DNA of 5,082 nucleotides. Source: Deltaproteobacteria bacterium. Lineage in GTDB: Bacteria; Desulfobacterota; SM23-61. Under the pieces are notes generated by a model, which made no database searches, was not told the DNA's origin, and saw only the letters and a program-made list of their open reading frames with translations. Numbering within the stretch: the stretch's first letter is position 1; every line of letters starts with the position of its first letter. The stretch is from the NCBI GenBank assembly GCA_016234425.1, contig JACRCA010000328.1, forward strand, positions 1-5,082, in the 5' to 3' direction. Positions 1-5,082 of this stretch are shown one piece after another. Made by a program: the position numbers and the translations under genes.

Positions 1-1
1 A

Positions 2-1576
2 ACGTTAGGGACCACTTGCGCCATGTTGGAGTCCACTGCATTGGTACCCTGGCACGAGCCAGAGAATAGCCATCAGTTTCATTTTGAAGACACCATCAAA
101 GTAGGATCCTATCTCAACGAGCAGAATCTGGTGCGCATTTTGGTGGAGGAATCTCCCAAGCGCGTACTGGAACTGGAACGGCTGGGCGCATTCTGGGAGC
201 GCACGGAGGAAGGAGACCGATATTTGCTCAGGATTGACGGCGGGCACAGTTACCCCCGTTCGGTTTATTTGGAAGACCGGCCCGGGAGGGAGATGCTGCG
301 GGCCATGGGGGGCGAGATCCTGCGCCGGAAGATCCCGATCGCAGAAGATACCATGATCCTGCGCTTGCTCATGGATGAAGGGCAAGTGGCAGGGGCCGTG
401 GGGTTGAATCTGTTCACGGCCGAGATGGTTGGATTCAAAGCCAAAACCATCATCCTCGCCACCGGCGGAGCCGGGAACGTCTATCCCTTTACCACCAACC
501 CAGCCGATGTCACCGGGGACGGCTATGTTCTGGCCTTGGAAGCAGGGGCGGAGCTGGTGGATATGGAGTTTGTGCAGTTCTATCCCCTGGGCTTAATCTT
601 TCCGGAATCCCTGAAGGGAATGCTGGCTGGAACCTTTTATTACTCCAGGCTTATGAATGCCAAAGGGGAACGCCTGATGAAATATTACGATCCCCGGTTG
701 GAGATGGCTACCCGCGATATCATCGCCCGGGCCATCTACTCGGAGATTCAGAAGGGCAATGGCAGCCCCCGGGGAGGCGTATTGTGCGACATGACCTACA
801 ACCCTCCTGGCTTTATCAAAAAGCAGCTTCCGGCCCTCAATGATTTTTATTTAAAGATCGGGATCGATGTGGAGAAGGAGATGGTAGAAGTGGCCCCGAC
901 CTGCCATTTCTTCATGGGAGGCATTCGAGTCAATGAGGAATGGCGCTCGACTATACCCACTCTTCTTGCCGCTGGCGAAGCAGGTGGGGGTGTACAGGGG
1001 GCCAACCGGTTGAGTCAGAACAGCCTTGCTGACATCATGGTCTCGGGAGGAAGGGCTGGAGACGCCGCAGGCCAGGAGGCCAAAAAGGTGGCCTCCTTTC
1101 GAAGAATGGATGATGGCCTGATCGAGCGGGAGCGCAGGAGGATCGATGAGCTTTTCGCCCGCCAGAACACGGATAACCTCGGCCCCAGGAAAATCAAGAA
1201 TCACCTGAATAAGGGGATGTGGGATTGGGTCGGCCTCATCCGTAGCGGAACAGGATTGCAAAAAGCCCTGGCGGAAATCAGGTTAATGGAAGAAGAAGAT
1301 CTTCTCCGGATTACCCTGGCCACTTCCTCCAGGAGATATAACCGGGAATTGATCGAGACCTTAGAGCTTACCAATCTGTTGATGGTAGCCAAGATCATTG
1401 CTACCCCTGCTCTCCACCGCCAGGAAAGCCGAGGAGCTCATTTTCGGGAGGATTTCCCAAAATGGGACACCCGAAACTGGCTGAAGCATTTGCGGATCAG
1501 CAAGAAAAGTGGAAACCTGCAAATCAGCGAAGGCCCGGTTAACTTATCGGAAATGAAACCACCGGAGGAAGATTGA
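2..1576 (+). CDS. FrdA/SdhA/TfrA-family FAD-dependent oxidoreductase, flavoprotein subunit (5' partial)
   Basis: This is the FAD-carrying catalytic subunit of a fumarate reductase/succinate dehydrogenase-like enzyme. The frame is open to the window edge and family similarity extends upstream of the ATG at 23, so that ATG is internal and the Rossmann dinucleotide fold is missing. Numbering from that Met, visible landmarks are an ATGGAG FAD-domain motif (146-151), PRG with the putative catalytic Arg at 250, PTCHFFMGG with His295, and GEAGGGVQGANR with Arg329. A C-terminal helical domain carries the family signature RQESRGAHFREDFP. Arg250, His295 and Arg329 line up with E. coli FrdA Arg287, His355 and Arg390. 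The usual QFHPTG is QFYPLG (185-190), and the TEA-RGEGG capping stretch is replaced near 200-213, so fumarate/succinate specificity is doubtful. The gene overlaps the next, its probable electron partner, by one base. No membrane anchor gene is seen. The superfamily call is firm; the substrate is unknown. Confidence 0.9.
   Translation, partial: TLGTTCAMLESTALVPWHEPENSHQFHFEDTIKVGSYLNEQNLVRILVEESPKRVLELERLGAFWERTEEGDRYLLRIDGGHSYPRSVYLEDRPGREMLRAMGGEILRRKIPIAEDTMILRLLMDEGQVAGAVGLNLFTAEMVGFKAKTIILATGGAGNVYPFTTNPADVTGDGYVLALEAGAELVDMEFVQFYPLGLIFPESLKGMLAGTFYYSRLMNAKGERLMKYYDPRLEMATRDIIARAIYSEIQKGNGSPRGGVLCDMTYNPPGFIKKQLPALNDFYLKIGIDVEKEMVEVAPTCHFFMGGIRVNEEWRSTIPTLLAAGEAGGGVQGANRLSQNSLADIMVSGGRAGDAAGQEAKKVASFRRMDDGLIERERRRIDELFARQNTDNLGPRKIKNHLNKGMWDWVGLIRSGTGLQKALAEIRLMEEEDLLRITLATSSRRYNRELIETLELTNLLMVAKIIATPALHRQESRGAHFREDFPKWDTRNWLKHLRISKKSGNLQISEGPVNLSEMKPPEED
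1564..1569 (+). promoter_or_regulatory. Ribosome binding site for the iron-sulfur subunit
   Basis: GGAGGA lies inside the 3' end of the flavoprotein gene, six bases before the ATG at 1576 and only three before the in-frame TTG at 1573. This spacing favours the ATG, which overlaps the upstream stop as TGATG and suggests translational coupling. Confidence 0.7.
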
Positions 1577-3270
1577 TGGAAGAAAGCCAAACCATCCGCA
1601 TGACTCTCTCACGTTTTGATCCAGAGAGAGACGCGGCCCGCCGTATGGAAACGCACCTCGTTCCCTACACCCAAGGAATGACTATACTGGACGCTATTTT
1701 CTATGTGTACGAGAATATTGACCGCAGTTTAGCCTTTAGCTACGGATGCCGGTATGGACGCTGTGGACTTTGCGCAGTGAACGTCAACGGGAGACCCACC
1801 CTCATCTGCCAAACCCCGGCTCTCCAAGAGATGGTGGTGGAGCCACTGGCGAATTACCCTGTCGTGCGTGACTTGGTCATCGAGCGGGGAGGATTTGGAG
1901 AGCGGACCAGACCCTACCAACCATTCCTGGAGAGAGAAGCAAGATTTCTCGGAAAAGTGCCAGGTGGAATGCAGCCGGAAATTCTGAAACCGAAAGAATT
2001 CGAAATCTTTAAGACGGCCACCCGCTGCGTGGATTGTTACTCCTGCAATTCCATCTGCCCGATCGTCAGTGAAGAAAAAAGCACCGACCGCGGGCCCAAC
2101 CTGATGATGCAGATGGCCCCTTATCTTTTTGATCCTCGGGACCGTCTTGACCGGACCGGTTTTATGCAAGAGCTTGCAGCCCTATGCCTCCTATGCGGAA
2201 CCTGCGCAGAGAATTGCCCCAAAGACCTGTCCATCGATGAGATCATGGCTGAGGCCCGCGCTAAAGTAGTCGAGAAAAGAGGTCTCCCTTTCACCAAAAG
2301 ATTTGCCTTGAATGCCTTGCTTTGGTCACGGGGGCTTTTATCCTTCCTGCTCAAAGGCAGCTCCTTAGTTCGCGGCCTCCTTTTTAAAAGAGTCCCCGGG
2401 GAGAGTGGACTCCATTTACGGTTTCCTCTGGGGAAAATCGACTCGCGGAGGGTCCTGCCAGAATTGGCCGAGGAATTCTTTTTGGATCAGTCCCCTCACG
2501 AGGTCATAGCTGTGAAGGAGAGCGACCGGGTCGCCTTTTTCGTAGGCTGTTCCATGAATTACCTCTTCCCCCAGCTTGGGCAATCCACCCTGCGCGTCCT
2601 GAACCGCTTTGGCGTGTCGGTCATCAGCCCGGAGGGGCAGAAGTGCTGCGGCCTCCCAGCCTACGGTTCCGGAGATTTGGCCTTGGCTAGAAAGTTGGCT
2701 CTGGCCAACATCGAAGCTTTTGAGAAAGTCCATTCGGGTAAGATCGTGGTGGCCTGTGGCTCCTGCGGGGCTCATTTGAAGAAACATTATCCCAAACTCT
2801 TCCAGAACGAAACCGCTGCCTTAAGAGAACGGGTAGAGCGTTTCAGCGAATCTATTATCGATCTTACCGTTTATCTGGCGGGGAGAATCAGCGAGGCCGC
2901 GCCCTCAACATGGATGAAAGAAAAATTGCCGGGCAGGCGAGTGACCTACCATGATTCCTGTCATTCAAAAAGGAAACTGCAAATTCAAGAAGAGCCACGG
3001 GCATTGCTCCGGACGGCAGGGGTGGAATTGGTCGAGATGGCGGCTCCTGACCAATGTTGCGGCCTGGGGGGAAGTTTTGGTTTGGAGAATTATGAGCTCT
3101 CCGCCAAGATTCTGGACCATAAGATGGAGGACGTAGAAAAAACGGGTGCAGAGATTGTAGCCACCGGCTGCATGGGATGTTTGATCCAACTGCAGCAAGG
3201 AATATACAACCGCGCTCAAAAGATCAAGGCCAAACATATCGTTGAAGTACTGGACGAGATGAGCGCATAG
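1576..3270 (+). CDS. SdhB-HdrD (TfrB-like) iron-sulfur fusion protein with two CCG domains
   Basis: This 564-residue electron-transfer subunit probably connects the upstream flavoprotein to a thiol/disulfide, quinone or other redox partner. The N-terminal SdhB-type ferredoxin domain carries a [2Fe-2S] site at Cys58, 63, 66 and 78. Two full CxxCxxCxxxCP motifs follow (Cys151/154/157/161 and Cys204/207/210/214), predicted to bind [4Fe-4S] clusters. After a linker come two CCG (cysteine-rich) domains: Cys325, CC357-358, CGSC 394-397, and Cys462, CC494-495, CMGC 532-535, with spacings of 31/35 and 31/36 residues. In HdrB/HdrD proteins such motifs bind non-cubane [4Fe-4S] clusters. The order SdhB half then HdrD half is that of TfrB, the CoM/CoB-dependent fumarate reductase subunit of methanogens; GlpC and LldE share only the later parts. 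No signal peptide or transmembrane helix is evident, so a cytoplasmic enzyme is likely. A TTG start at 1573 is possible but fits the ribosome binding site less well. Confidence 0.93.
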   Translation: MEESQTIRMTLSRFDPERDAARRMETHLVPYTQGMTILDAIFYVYENIDRSLAFSYGCRYGRCGLCAVNVNGRPTLICQTPALQEMVVEPLANYPVVRDLVIERGGFGERTRPYQPFLEREARFLGKVPGGMQPEILKPKEFEIFKTATRCVDCYSCNSICPIVSEEKSTDRGPNLMMQMAPYLFDPRDRLDRTGFMQELAALCLLCGTCAENCPKDLSIDEIMAEARAKVVEKRGLPFTKRFALNALLWSRGLLSFLLKGSSLVRGLLFKRVPGESGLHLRFPLGKIDSRRVLPELAEEFFLDQSPHEVIAVKESDRVAFFVGCSMNYLFPQLGQSTLRVLNRFGVSVISPEGQKCCGLPAYGSGDLALARKLALANIEAFEKVHSGKIVVACGSCGAHLKKHYPKLFQNETAALRERVERFSESIIDLTVYLAGRISEAAPSTWMKEKLPGRRVTYHDSCHSKRKLQIQEEPRALLRTAGVELVEMAAPDQCCGLGGSFGLENYELSAKILDHKMEDVEKTGAEIVATGCMGCLIQLQQGIYNRAQKIKAKHIVEVLDEMSA

Positions 3271-3274
3271 GGGG
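3269..3274 (+). promoter_or_regulatory. Purine-rich ribosome binding site for the FAD subunit
   Basis: AGGGGG straddles the upstream stop codon. It lies 3, 6 and 12 bases before the candidate ATGs at 3278, 3281 and 3287. By spacing, 3281 is the best placed, so the true protein may be one residue shorter than the longest reading. Confidence 0.45.
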
Positions 3275-3277
3275 CGC

Positions 3278-4168
3278 ATGATGCGAATGAGGAAGTTTGA
3301 ATTTTTTTCTCCATCTTCCCTGGTTGAGGCCTTAGGGTTACTGAAACAACATGGGGCCAAGGCAAAGCTCATTGCGGGCGGAACAGACTTGGTTGTGCAG
3401 ATGAAGGAAAAACTCGTCACTCCCGAGCGGGTAATTAACCTGCTAAACGTCCCGGAACTGATGGGGATGAGTGAAAATGGGAAAAGCTTGCGGATCGGCG
3501 CATTGGTCAAGCACGCCGCCCTGGAGAACTCACCCCTGCTGCGCGATGGATGGGAGATTTTGGCTGCGGCGGCGCATAAATTAGGTTCTCCTCAGGTCCG
3601 CCATCTCGGAACGCTGGGAGGGAATCTGTGTAATGCTTCCCCTGCGGCGGATACTGCTCCGGCGCTTCTTGTTCTGGAGGCAAAGGCTACCTTAGTCAGT
3701 CAAGAAAAGGAACGGCGCATTCCTCTGGGATCTTTTTTCACCGGGCCTGGCCTCACAGTTCTGAAAGAAGATGAAATTTTAAAGGAGATATTCATTCCTG
3801 AGGTTCCGGCAAATAGCTCATGGGCTTATTTGAAGCTGGGAAGACGGAAAAGCCTGGATTTGGCCTTGGTCAGCGTGGCCATCCTTCTATTTATGGACCC
3901 AGCGGCAGGGACTTGTCAGAAGGCGCGGGTGGCTCTGGGGGCGGTTTCTCCCACGCCCATGAGGGCCAGGGAGACAGAGAAGTTCCTGGAGGGGAGAAAA
4001 CTGGAAGAAAAGGTAATCCGGGAGGCGGGGAAAATAGCTCAAGGAGAATGCCAGCCGATCTCGGACATCCGGGCCTCGGCTGAATACCGGAAAGAAATGG
4101 TCATGGTCCTTGTGGAAAGAGCTATCAAGAAATCTCTGGGCATCCCTATTCCCCCCACGGGAATTTAG
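3278..4168 (+). CDS. Xanthine dehydrogenase-family FAD-binding (medium) subunit, CoxM-like
   Basis: This 296-residue protein is the FAD subunit of a molybdenum hydroxylase. It takes electrons from the [2Fe-2S] subunit and passes them to an external acceptor. Two FAD-binding motifs of the family are clear: AGGTDL at residues 33-38 and TLGGNLCNASPAADTAP starting at 112. The C-terminal region contains the SAEYRKEM stretch typical of the CO dehydrogenase flavoprotein C-terminal domain. The length is normal for CoxM-type subunits and leaves no room for the extra [4Fe-4S] insertion of HcrB, the 4-hydroxybenzoyl-CoA reductase subunit. Three ATG codons (3278, 3281, 3287) compete as start; the longest is given, although 3281 fits the ribosome binding site best and 3287 gives the more usual M-x-x-F-E-F-F-S-P opening. 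It follows the iron-sulfur fusion gene by seven bases, so the two are probably cotranscribed. The substrate of the complex cannot be inferred from this subunit. Confidence 0.93.
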   Translation: MMRMRKFEFFSPSSLVEALGLLKQHGAKAKLIAGGTDLVVQMKEKLVTPERVINLLNVPELMGMSENGKSLRIGALVKHAALENSPLLRDGWEILAAAAHKLGSPQVRHLGTLGGNLCNASPAADTAPALLVLEAKATLVSQEKERRIPLGSFFTGPGLTVLKEDEILKEIFIPEVPANSSWAYLKLGRRKSLDLALVSVAILLFMDPAAGTCQKARVALGAVSPTPMRARETEKFLEGRKLEEKVIREAGKIAQGECQPISDIRASAEYRKEMVMVLVERAIKKSLGIPIPPTGI

Positions 4169-4217
4169 AGTTCGGACATATGAGTTCGGAGTTCGGAGTT
4201 ATTAGTTCGGAGTGTAA
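4169..4217 (+). repeat. Phased 7-bp tandem repeat, consensus AGTTCGG
   Basis: Seven consecutive heptamers begin directly after the FAD subunit stop codon. Units 1, 3, 4 and 6 (starting at 4169, 4183, 4190 and 4204) are exactly AGTTCGG. Units 2 (ACATATG), 5 (AGTTATT) and 7 (AGTGTAA) are degenerate but keep the 7-base phase. Such an array can arise by replication slippage. No function is evident. Confidence 0.75.
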
Positions 4218-4281
4218 GCGTTTTGCCTTATAAAATTTCTCCGATTAGGTTGAGAACTATAGTGAACGGCACAGAAAAGTA

Positions 4282-4345
4282 GTCATTGCGAGGAGCGGAG
4301 CGACGCGGCAATCCCATGAGATTGCTTCACTCCGTTCGCAATGAC
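4282..4345. repeat. 64-bp imperfect palindromic repeat element (GTCATTGCGA...TCGCAATGAC)
   Basis: The outer arms GTCATTGCGA (4282-4291) and TCGCAATGAC (4336-4345) are perfect 10-bp inverted repeats. The inner parts stay complementary with small gaps: GGAGCGGAGCGACGCGGCAATC on the left pairs approximately with GATTGCTTCACTCCGT on the right, meeting around CATG. The left arm resembles the dispersed GTCATTGCGAGGAGCG-type repeats seen between genes in many bacterial genomes, a recollection and not a search result. As RNA it would form a long hairpin. No T-run follows, so it is not a standard intrinsic terminator. A small non-autonomous mobile element is a possible origin; no target-site duplication was established. 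Confidence 0.8.
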
Positions 4346-4380
4346 AATACGGTGAATGTCAACTTATTAAGGTCGTTCGC

Positions 4381-4386
4381 TATAAT
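4381..4386 (+). promoter_or_regulatory. Possible -10 box (TATAAT), weak candidate
   Basis: A consensus TATAAT hexamer lies 17 bases before the ATG of the [2Fe-2S] subunit gene. The hexamer 17 bases upstream of it is GTCAAC (4358-4363), a poor match to TTGACA. Transcription from here would begin inside the ribosome binding region and leave almost no leader. It could be a chance AT-rich match. Confidence 0.15.
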
Positions 4387-4403
4387 TAAGAAAGGGTGGC
4401 AAG

Positions 4404-4865
4404 ATGAAGTATGCTCTGACCTTGAAAGTGAACGATGAGCTTTACGAACTCGAAGTTCCCGCGAATTGGACTCTCTTGGATGTGATCCGGGATGAATTGG
4501 GGTTGACCGGGACCAAACAAGGATGCGGAAGTGGGGAGTGTGGGGCCTGCACGGTCCTCTTGGAGGGAGAACCAGTGAACGCCTGCCTGATTCTGGCCTT
4601 GCAGGCTGCCGGCAGGAGCGTGCTCACGATCGAGGGACTGAGCAAGGATAGAAAGATTCATCCGATCCAGGAGTCTTTCATAACTCAGGGGGCGATCCAG
4701 TGCGGTTTTTGCACTCCGGGCATGGTTCTTTCCGTCAAAGCTCTGCTGGACAGAAATCCAAAGCCAAAAGAGTTAGAGATTCGAGAGGCTTTGGCAGGAA
4801 ACTTCTGCCGTTGCACGGGATACCAGAAAATTGTGGAAGCTGTCCTATCCCTGGCCAATAGATAA
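4404..4865 (+). CDS. Xanthine dehydrogenase-family [2Fe-2S] (small) subunit, CoxS-like
   Basis: This 153-residue protein carries two [2Fe-2S] clusters that relay electrons from the molybdopterin centre to the FAD subunit. The N-terminal plant-ferredoxin-type cluster is bound by Cys41, 46, 49 and 61 (GCGSGECGAC, then NAC). The C-terminal four-helix cluster is bound by Cys100 and 103 in QCGFCTPGM and by Cys135 and 137 in CRCTGY. All eight ligands and the conserved Gln99 are present, and the length is usual for the family. The ATG is supported by a purine-rich AAAGGGTGG at 4391-4399 and a standard N-terminus. The gene lies between the FAD and molybdenum subunits, giving the CoxM-CoxS-CoxL order, but it is separated from the former by 235 bases of repeats and from the latter by 46 bases containing a perfect palindrome. 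The sequence does not separate CO, aromatic, purine or other substrates. Confidence 0.96.
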   Translation: MKYALTLKVNDELYELEVPANWTLLDVIRDELGLTGTKQGCGSGECGACTVLLEGEPVNACLILALQAAGRSVLTIEGLSKDRKIHPIQESFITQGAIQCGFCTPGMVLSVKALLDRNPKPKELEIREALAGNFCRCTGYQKIVEAVLSLANR

Positions 4866-4866
4866 T

Positions 4867-4894
4867 GTAGGGGCGATTCATGAATCGCCCCTAC
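4867..4894. repeat. Perfect 28-bp palindrome between small and molybdenum subunit genes
   Basis: GTAGGGGCGATTCA is followed immediately by its exact reverse complement TGAATCGCCCCTAC, starting one base after the [2Fe-2S] subunit stop codon. As RNA it can form a stem of about 12 bp with a tight loop around CATG. No T-run follows on the + strand and no suitable one precedes it for the - strand, so a classical terminator is unlikely. GTAGGGGCG...CGCCCCTAC sequences recur between genes in many bacterial genomes (recollection), so it is probably a dispersed repeat. It could instead affect mRNA processing or stability. Confidence 0.85.
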
Positions 4895-4901
4895 CAAATG
4901 C

Positions 4902-4905
4902 GAGG
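4902..4905 (+). promoter_or_regulatory. Ribosome binding site for the molybdenum subunit
   Basis: GAGG lies six bases before the ATG at 4912 and just after the palindrome. It supports that start over the ATG at 4898, which meets a stop after three codons. Confidence 0.55.
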
Positions 4906-4911
4906 TTGAAA

Positions 4912-5082
4912 ATGGAGGAATATTCAGTCATCGGCCGTCGGCTTCCCCAGATTGATGCCCGCGAACGGGCTTCGGGTGTGGCTGAGTTCGTCTCCGACAT
5001 CAAGCTGCCAGGAATGCTCCAAGGGCGCATTCTGCGCAGCCCTTACCCTCACGCCCGCATTTTGCGTATCGATACGTCGAAA
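4912..5082 (+). CDS. Xanthine dehydrogenase-family molybdopterin-binding (large) subunit, N-terminus (3' partial)
   Basis: The first 57 codons of the catalytic molybdenum subunit run off the window end; family members are usually 700-800 residues. The start reads MEEYSVIGRRLPQIDARER, matching the usual YxVIGkxxPRiDaxeKvtG opening. It is followed by GVAEFVSDIKLPGML (22-36), the a/b hammerhead entry motif, and RSPYPHARI (42-50), a strongly conserved family stretch. The N-terminal position and the preceding FAD and [2Fe-2S] subunits make the family certain. Its active site (the catalytic Glu and the loop that distinguishes CO dehydrogenase from other hydroxylases) is outside the window, so the substrate cannot be named. 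In the family this subunit uses a molybdopterin cofactor to hydroxylate its substrate with water-derived oxygen. Confidence 0.92.
   Translation, partial: MEEYSVIGRRLPQIDARERASGVAEFVSDIKLPGMLQGRILRSPYPHARILRIDTSK

Larger units (their letters stand above)
4169..4403. other. Intergenic gap within the hydroxylase gene set, rich in repeats
   Basis: This 235-base stretch separates the FAD and [2Fe-2S] subunit genes and looks more AT-rich than the coding DNA. It contains a phased heptamer array at its start, a 64-bp imperfect palindrome in its second half and a TATAAT hexamer near its end. I see no open reading frame, tRNA or classical terminator with a T-run. It may simply be inserted repeat DNA within an operon. 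Confidence 0.8.

Noticed and set aside
23..25. ATG as true start of the flavoprotein
   Set aside because: The frame is open to the window edge, the FAD-binding N-terminus is absent downstream of it, and I see no ribosome binding site.
5..385. Antisense open frame of 126 codons
   Set aside because: It lies opposite the flavoprotein gene, has no recognisable motif, and the + strand reading carries clear family similarity throughout.
851..1398. Several antisense open frames opposite the flavoprotein C-terminal half
   Set aside because: They are low-complexity shadows with no domain, and the + strand holds conserved active-site motifs here.
2965..3510. Antisense open frame of 181 codons spanning the junction of two genes
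   Set aside because: It covers the second CCG domain and the FAD subunit N-terminus on the other strand; both are well supported and the antisense protein has no recognisable features.
3820..4083. Glycine-rich + strand frame inside the FAD subunit gene
   Set aside because: It is an out-of-frame reading of GG-rich codons, and the FAD subunit continues in its own frame to a typical C-terminus.
4169..4217. CRISPR array
   Set aside because: The units are 7 bases with no unique spacers of usual length, so this is a short tandem repeat.
4867..4894. Intrinsic terminator after the small subunit gene
   Set aside because: The palindrome is strong but no T-run follows, and the molybdenum subunit of the same enzyme starts 18 bases later.

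Overview
The window looks bacterial: tightly packed genes on one strand, Shine-Dalgarno sites, and GC content that looks moderately high in the genes and lower in the intergenic DNA. It carries five genes, all on the + strand, and all encode flavin, iron-sulfur or molybdenum redox proteins. Three of the intergenic sequences are repeats of a kind common in environmental, often anaerobic, bacterial genomes. A Desulfobacterota-like or syntrophic anaerobe is my guess from gene content. It is inference and has not been tested by any search.

Bases 2-3270 hold a two-gene module. The first gene is a flavoprotein of the FrdA/SdhA/TfrA superfamily whose 5' end lies outside the window. The second, overlapping it by one base, is an iron-sulfur protein that joins an SdhB-type [2Fe-2S] domain, two four-Cys [4Fe-4S] motifs and two HdrD/GlpC-type CCG domains. 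This pairing matches the layout of thiol:fumarate reductase (TfrA/TfrB) of methanogens. However, the flavoprotein has lost several residues that bind dicarboxylates in true fumarate reductases, so its substrate is open.

Bases 3278-5082 hold a xanthine dehydrogenase-family hydroxylase in the order FAD subunit, [2Fe-2S] subunit, molybdopterin subunit. The last is cut by the window end after 57 codons. Electrons from the molybdenum site should pass through the two [2Fe-2S] clusters of the small subunit to FAD. The substrate cannot be read from these sequences.

The first three genes are tightly packed (1-base overlap, then 7 bases), which suggests one operon. A 235-base gap (4169-4403) then separates the FAD and [2Fe-2S] subunits. 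It contains a phased 7-bp repeat array and a 64-bp imperfect palindrome. A second, perfect 28-bp palindrome lies between the [2Fe-2S] and molybdenum subunit genes. The most notable points are the divergent active site of the flavoprotein, the SdhB-CCG fusion beside a molybdenum hydroxylase, and the repeats inserted inside an otherwise compact gene set.
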